The translations under genes were made by a program, and so were the position numbers. Positions 45,795 to 48,034 of a stretch of DNA of 48,034 nt are shown here, one piece after another. Where the stretch lies: assembly GCA_029247265.1 (NCBI GenBank), contig JAQWLN010000015.1, positions 1 to 48,034 of the forward strand, in the 5' to 3' direction. The stretch is from Fuerstiella sp. Its GTDB lineage: Bacteria > Planctomycetota > Planctomycetia > Planctomycetales > Planctomycetaceae. Every line of letters starts with the position of its first letter. The stretch's first letter is position 1. Under the pieces are notes generated by a model, which was not told the DNA's origin, ran no database searches, and saw only the letters and a list, made by a program, of their open reading frames with translations.

Positions 45795-47219
45795 CTACGC
45801 GAAAATATCCGCAATAGGCTGACCATTGGCAATGCGGTGTGGTCGCCCGGTCCGATCATGTATCTCAGTGCGAGGCGCCAGGCCGAATCGCCAGTAGATC
45901 GTTGCGGCTAGGTCAGCGGGGGTAACCGGATCTGTCTCCGGGTATGCACCAGAACTGTCACTGGATCCATAAACGGACCCGCCACGTATGCCCCCGCCAG
46001 CCAGCAGCACCGTGTAACAGTCGGGCCAATGGTCCCGACCCGCGTTGCCGTTGATCTTTGGCGTTCGCCCGAATTCGCCAAGCGCGACGACAAGTGTGGA
46101 ATCCAGCAGACCGCGGTCACCAAGGTCCTCAATCAAAGCCGCCAGCGACTGGTCAGCCTGTGGCAGCAGATACCGTTTGTGCTGCTGGAAATTCTGGCTG
46201 TGCGAATCCCAGTTCTGCCCTTGCTGGCGAAAGTCATGCACGTTGACGAACTGCACGCCAGCTTCAACCAGCCGCCGCGCCAGCAGTAGATTCTGTCCTC
46301 GAAGATTGCGGGCGGGGGCAGCGGCTGCGGCGGCATCACCTGGCAATGCTTTGGGTTCACGCATGCCGTAACGCTCACGTGTCGTATTCGCTTCCTCTTC
46401 GATCCGCAGGGCTTTCTGCAAAACTGTTGAACGCAACAGTTCGTGAGCTTTCTGCCGATAGACGCCGAATGGTGACGCCAGGCCGGCCAATGTGGATTCC
46501 ACGTCCAGCCCGCTGAGCAAATCTTCGCGCTGCAGCATTCGTTGTGTGGTCAGCTCGGCCGGTCGGTTCAGTTCGTCGCTGTCGTAACGCACCTTGCTGG
46601 AATCCCCGGACACCAGCAACGGATCGAACTGGTGTCTAAGAAATCCGCCTCCCTGGCAGGGCGTGGTGACTACATTGTGAAACTGCCACGGCAACATCGC
46701 GTGCGGAACGTCGAGTTTCTCACCTGCGCGCAGCATCGTCAGTACAGCACCGTGGCACGGATAGAATTGACTTATGGGCCCGAATTCTTCGCGATCACCC
46801 TGTGGCCCCTATCGTCCGGTGTGCGTTTCCGTCGACGCGGAATCATGCAGTCGATTGGTGTGATGCATGCTCCGAACCAATGCCACTTTGTGCATGACCC
46901 GGGCCATGTGAGGCATGTGCTCACAGATCTGCAGGCCTGGTACTGACGTTGCAATACCGGAGAATTCGCCACGCACGGAATCCGGCGCCTGAGGCTTCAG
47001 GTCGTATGTATCCAGATGACTTGGACCGCCGTAATAGAAAACGAAAATGCACGAACGGATCATCCTGGGCGTGCCCATCCCATTCACGGTTGACGCAGCT
47101 GCCAGGCTCGCCGACTTGAGCACCGACAACGCGCTCACTGCTCCCAGGCCGGAACCCAGGTGCAGCAGATCTCGTCGTGAGGGGCGTAGCGAATGCAGTT
47201 CGACAGGAAAAGGAAGCAT
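45795..47219 (-). pseudogene. DUF1501 protein broken by an in-frame amber codon
   Basis: One continuous minus-strand frame of 475 codons (the amber and the final stop included) is interrupted by TAG at 46809-46811. The part before it (136 residues) has the Tat-type SRRDLLHLGSGLG N-terminus and YYGGPSHLDTYDLKP. The part after it continues in the same frame with GPQGDREEFG, HAMLPWQFHNVV and the family C-terminus VVALGEFGRTPKIN. The context HTGR-stop-GPQGDRE fits a CAG (Gln) to TAG change. The gene follows the other DUF1501 gene by 45 bases. DUF1501 proteins are sulfatase-related, often paired with cytochrome-containing PSD1 proteins, but no partner is in view. Confidence 0.85.
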
Positions 47220-47264
47220 CGTTCACTCACTGGCATTGGCAGATCAGGAGACGAACATTGCATG

Positions 47265-48034
47265 CTACCCAATCAGCTCTGCAATCGGCTGTACGCCTGG
47301 CTCGATGAATGTTCTCGGCACGCCCCGAAAGTCAAACACGCGTTCAGCCCCAAGGTTGACGCCGAGATTGTGGTAGATGGTCGCGAAGACCTCCTGAAAC
47401 GTAACAGGACGATCATCTGCTTCGCCGCCGAGACGGTCCGTTGTTCCGATCACCTGCCCCGTTTTCATTCCCCCACCGGCGAGCAGTGCACTACAGACCC
47501 GAGGCCAATGGTCACGGCCAGCCTTGTTGTTGATTTTTGGTGTCCGTCCAAACTCGCCCCACGCGACAACAGTCACGTCGTCCTGCAGACCACGTTCATG
47601 AAGATCTTCAATCAAAGCAGTGATGCCCTGGTCAAAGATTGGCAGTTCCTGACGACCGGTCTTAAAATTGCTGCCGTGCCAGTCCCAGAAACTGTAGTTG
47701 ACCGTCACCACACGGGCGCCCGCTTCAACCAGTCGACGGGCGGCAAGAAAATTCTGAGGGCACATGGGTGCGGCGTCACCGCGTGGTTTCGTTTCATCCT
47801 GAACGCCGTACCGGTCACGGGTTTCCTTACTTTCCTGCGAAACGTCCAGAGCGTTGAACAGGTCCGGGGATGTAAGTATCCCCATCGCCTGCTGCGTGAA
47901 CGTGTCCATCCCCTCCATGTTCCCGCTGGCATCGCAGTCACGTCGAAACCTGTCAAACGACGTCAGAAGCTGGTGACGATGTCCCAGTCGATCCGCAGTG
48001 ATTCCCTGCAGCACCAGATCGTCTCGGCCTGGCC
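47265..48034 (-). CDS. DUF1501 protein, partial (N-terminus beyond window)
   Basis: At least 255 residues of a DUF1501 protein whose N-terminus lies past the right edge. The C-terminal landmarks are VVTVNYSFWDWHGSNFKTGR, TVVAWGEFGRTPKINNKAGR, ALLAGGGMKTGQVIGTTDR and FATIYHNLGVN. The frame is open to the edge, reading DDLVLQGITADRLGHR where the family has its LxLP..D segment. It precedes the broken DUF1501 gene by 45 bases, so the two form a tandem, probably duplicated, operon. Confidence 0.92.
   Translation of the reverse strand, partial: PGRDDLVLQGITADRLGHRHQLLTSFDRFRRDCDASGNMEGMDTFTQQAMGILTSPDLFNALDVSQESKETRDRYGVQDETKPRGDAAPMCPQNFLAARRLVEAGARVVTVNYSFWDWHGSNFKTGRQELPIFDQGITALIEDLHERGLQDDVTVVAWGEFGRTPKINNKAGRDHWPRVCSALLAGGGMKTGQVIGTTDRLGGEADDRPVTFQEVFATIYHNLGVNLGAERVFDFRGVPRTFIEPGVQPIAELIG

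Noticed and set aside
46809..46811. TAG as a pyrrolysine or read-through codon
   Set aside because: DUF1501 proteins have Gln or other ordinary residues here and no suppressor machinery is visible; a C-to-T change is simpler.
1..48034. CRISPR array, insertion sequence, tRNA or rRNA genes
   Set aside because: No regular direct repeats with spacers, no transposase-like frame and no tRNA-like cloverleaf with a GGTTCGAATCC-type arm were seen by reading.

Overview
The window looks like chromosome from a member of the Planctomycetota. The evidence is two tandem DUF1501 proteins with a Tat-type N-terminus, a DUF1559 prepilin-like protein (N-terminal [16 protein letters not shown]), a MoxR/DUF58/BatA-type operon, small membrane proteins with an N-terminal NPYxxP motif, PQQ-type and NHL propeller proteins, two Gfo/Idh/MocA oxidoreductases, and a beta-RFAP synthase-like gene of tetrahydromethanopterin synthesis. 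Genus cannot be told from this sequence. I see no rRNA, tRNA, CRISPR array, insertion sequence or prophage.

Layout. 1-7168 (minus): a secreted helical protein, a degenerate sulfatase-fold protein, MoxR ATPase, DUF58 protein, a BatA/VWA membrane protein and the start of a coupled next gene. 7267-10013 (minus): gamma-glutamyltransferase and a secreted Gfo/Idh/MocA protein. 10172-13555 (minus): a tightly coupled five-gene operon with three NPYxxP membrane-protein paralogues, a radical SAM enzyme of the MJ0619/Tes type and an Lgt-like membrane protein. 13669-16271 (minus): MFS transporter and a second Gfo/Idh/MocA enzyme. 16374-19287 (plus): a secreted prenyltransferase-repeat protein with one CXXCH motif and a frameshifted GT39-like membrane glycosyltransferase. 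19114-21538 (minus): TauD-type dioxygenase and HisD. 21730-24800 (plus): threonine aldolase, two unknown proteins and a Fur-family regulator. 24912-25907 (minus): prepilin peptidase. 26083-30153 (plus): a sigma-54-type promoter, PII protein, GlnD and a GT2 glycosyltransferase. 30135-31705 (minus): beta-RFAP synthase and DUF447 pair. 31858-34928: PQQ-like and NHL propeller proteins and a small basic-tailed protein. 34929-35794: a long stretch with no convincing gene. 35795-40410 (plus): DUF1559 protein, zinc-ribbon membrane protein, HisH, HisA and a PhyH-type dioxygenase. 40463-41986 (minus): secreted glycosidase-like protein. 42184-45767 (plus): M3 metallopeptidase, a small His/Gly/Tyr-rich secreted protein and an FKBP lipoprotein. 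45795-48034 (minus): two DUF1501 genes, the downstream one broken by an amber codon and the upstream one cut by the window edge.

The most interesting unit is the 10172-13555 operon. Its neighbours overlap by 1, 4 and 11 bases or are separated by a single base. The radical SAM protein carries the cysteine layout of the MJ0619/tetraether-synthase family, and the partner Lgt-like protein seems to lack the catalytic histidine of true Lgt. I infer a membrane-lipid or membrane-anchored modification system; this is a hypothesis. The second strongest regulatory signal is the TGGCAC-N5-TTGCG element before the PII/GlnD pair. Two genes (the GT39-like gene and one DUF1501 gene) are each disrupted by one apparent single-base event, so real pseudogenisation has to be separated from sequence error.
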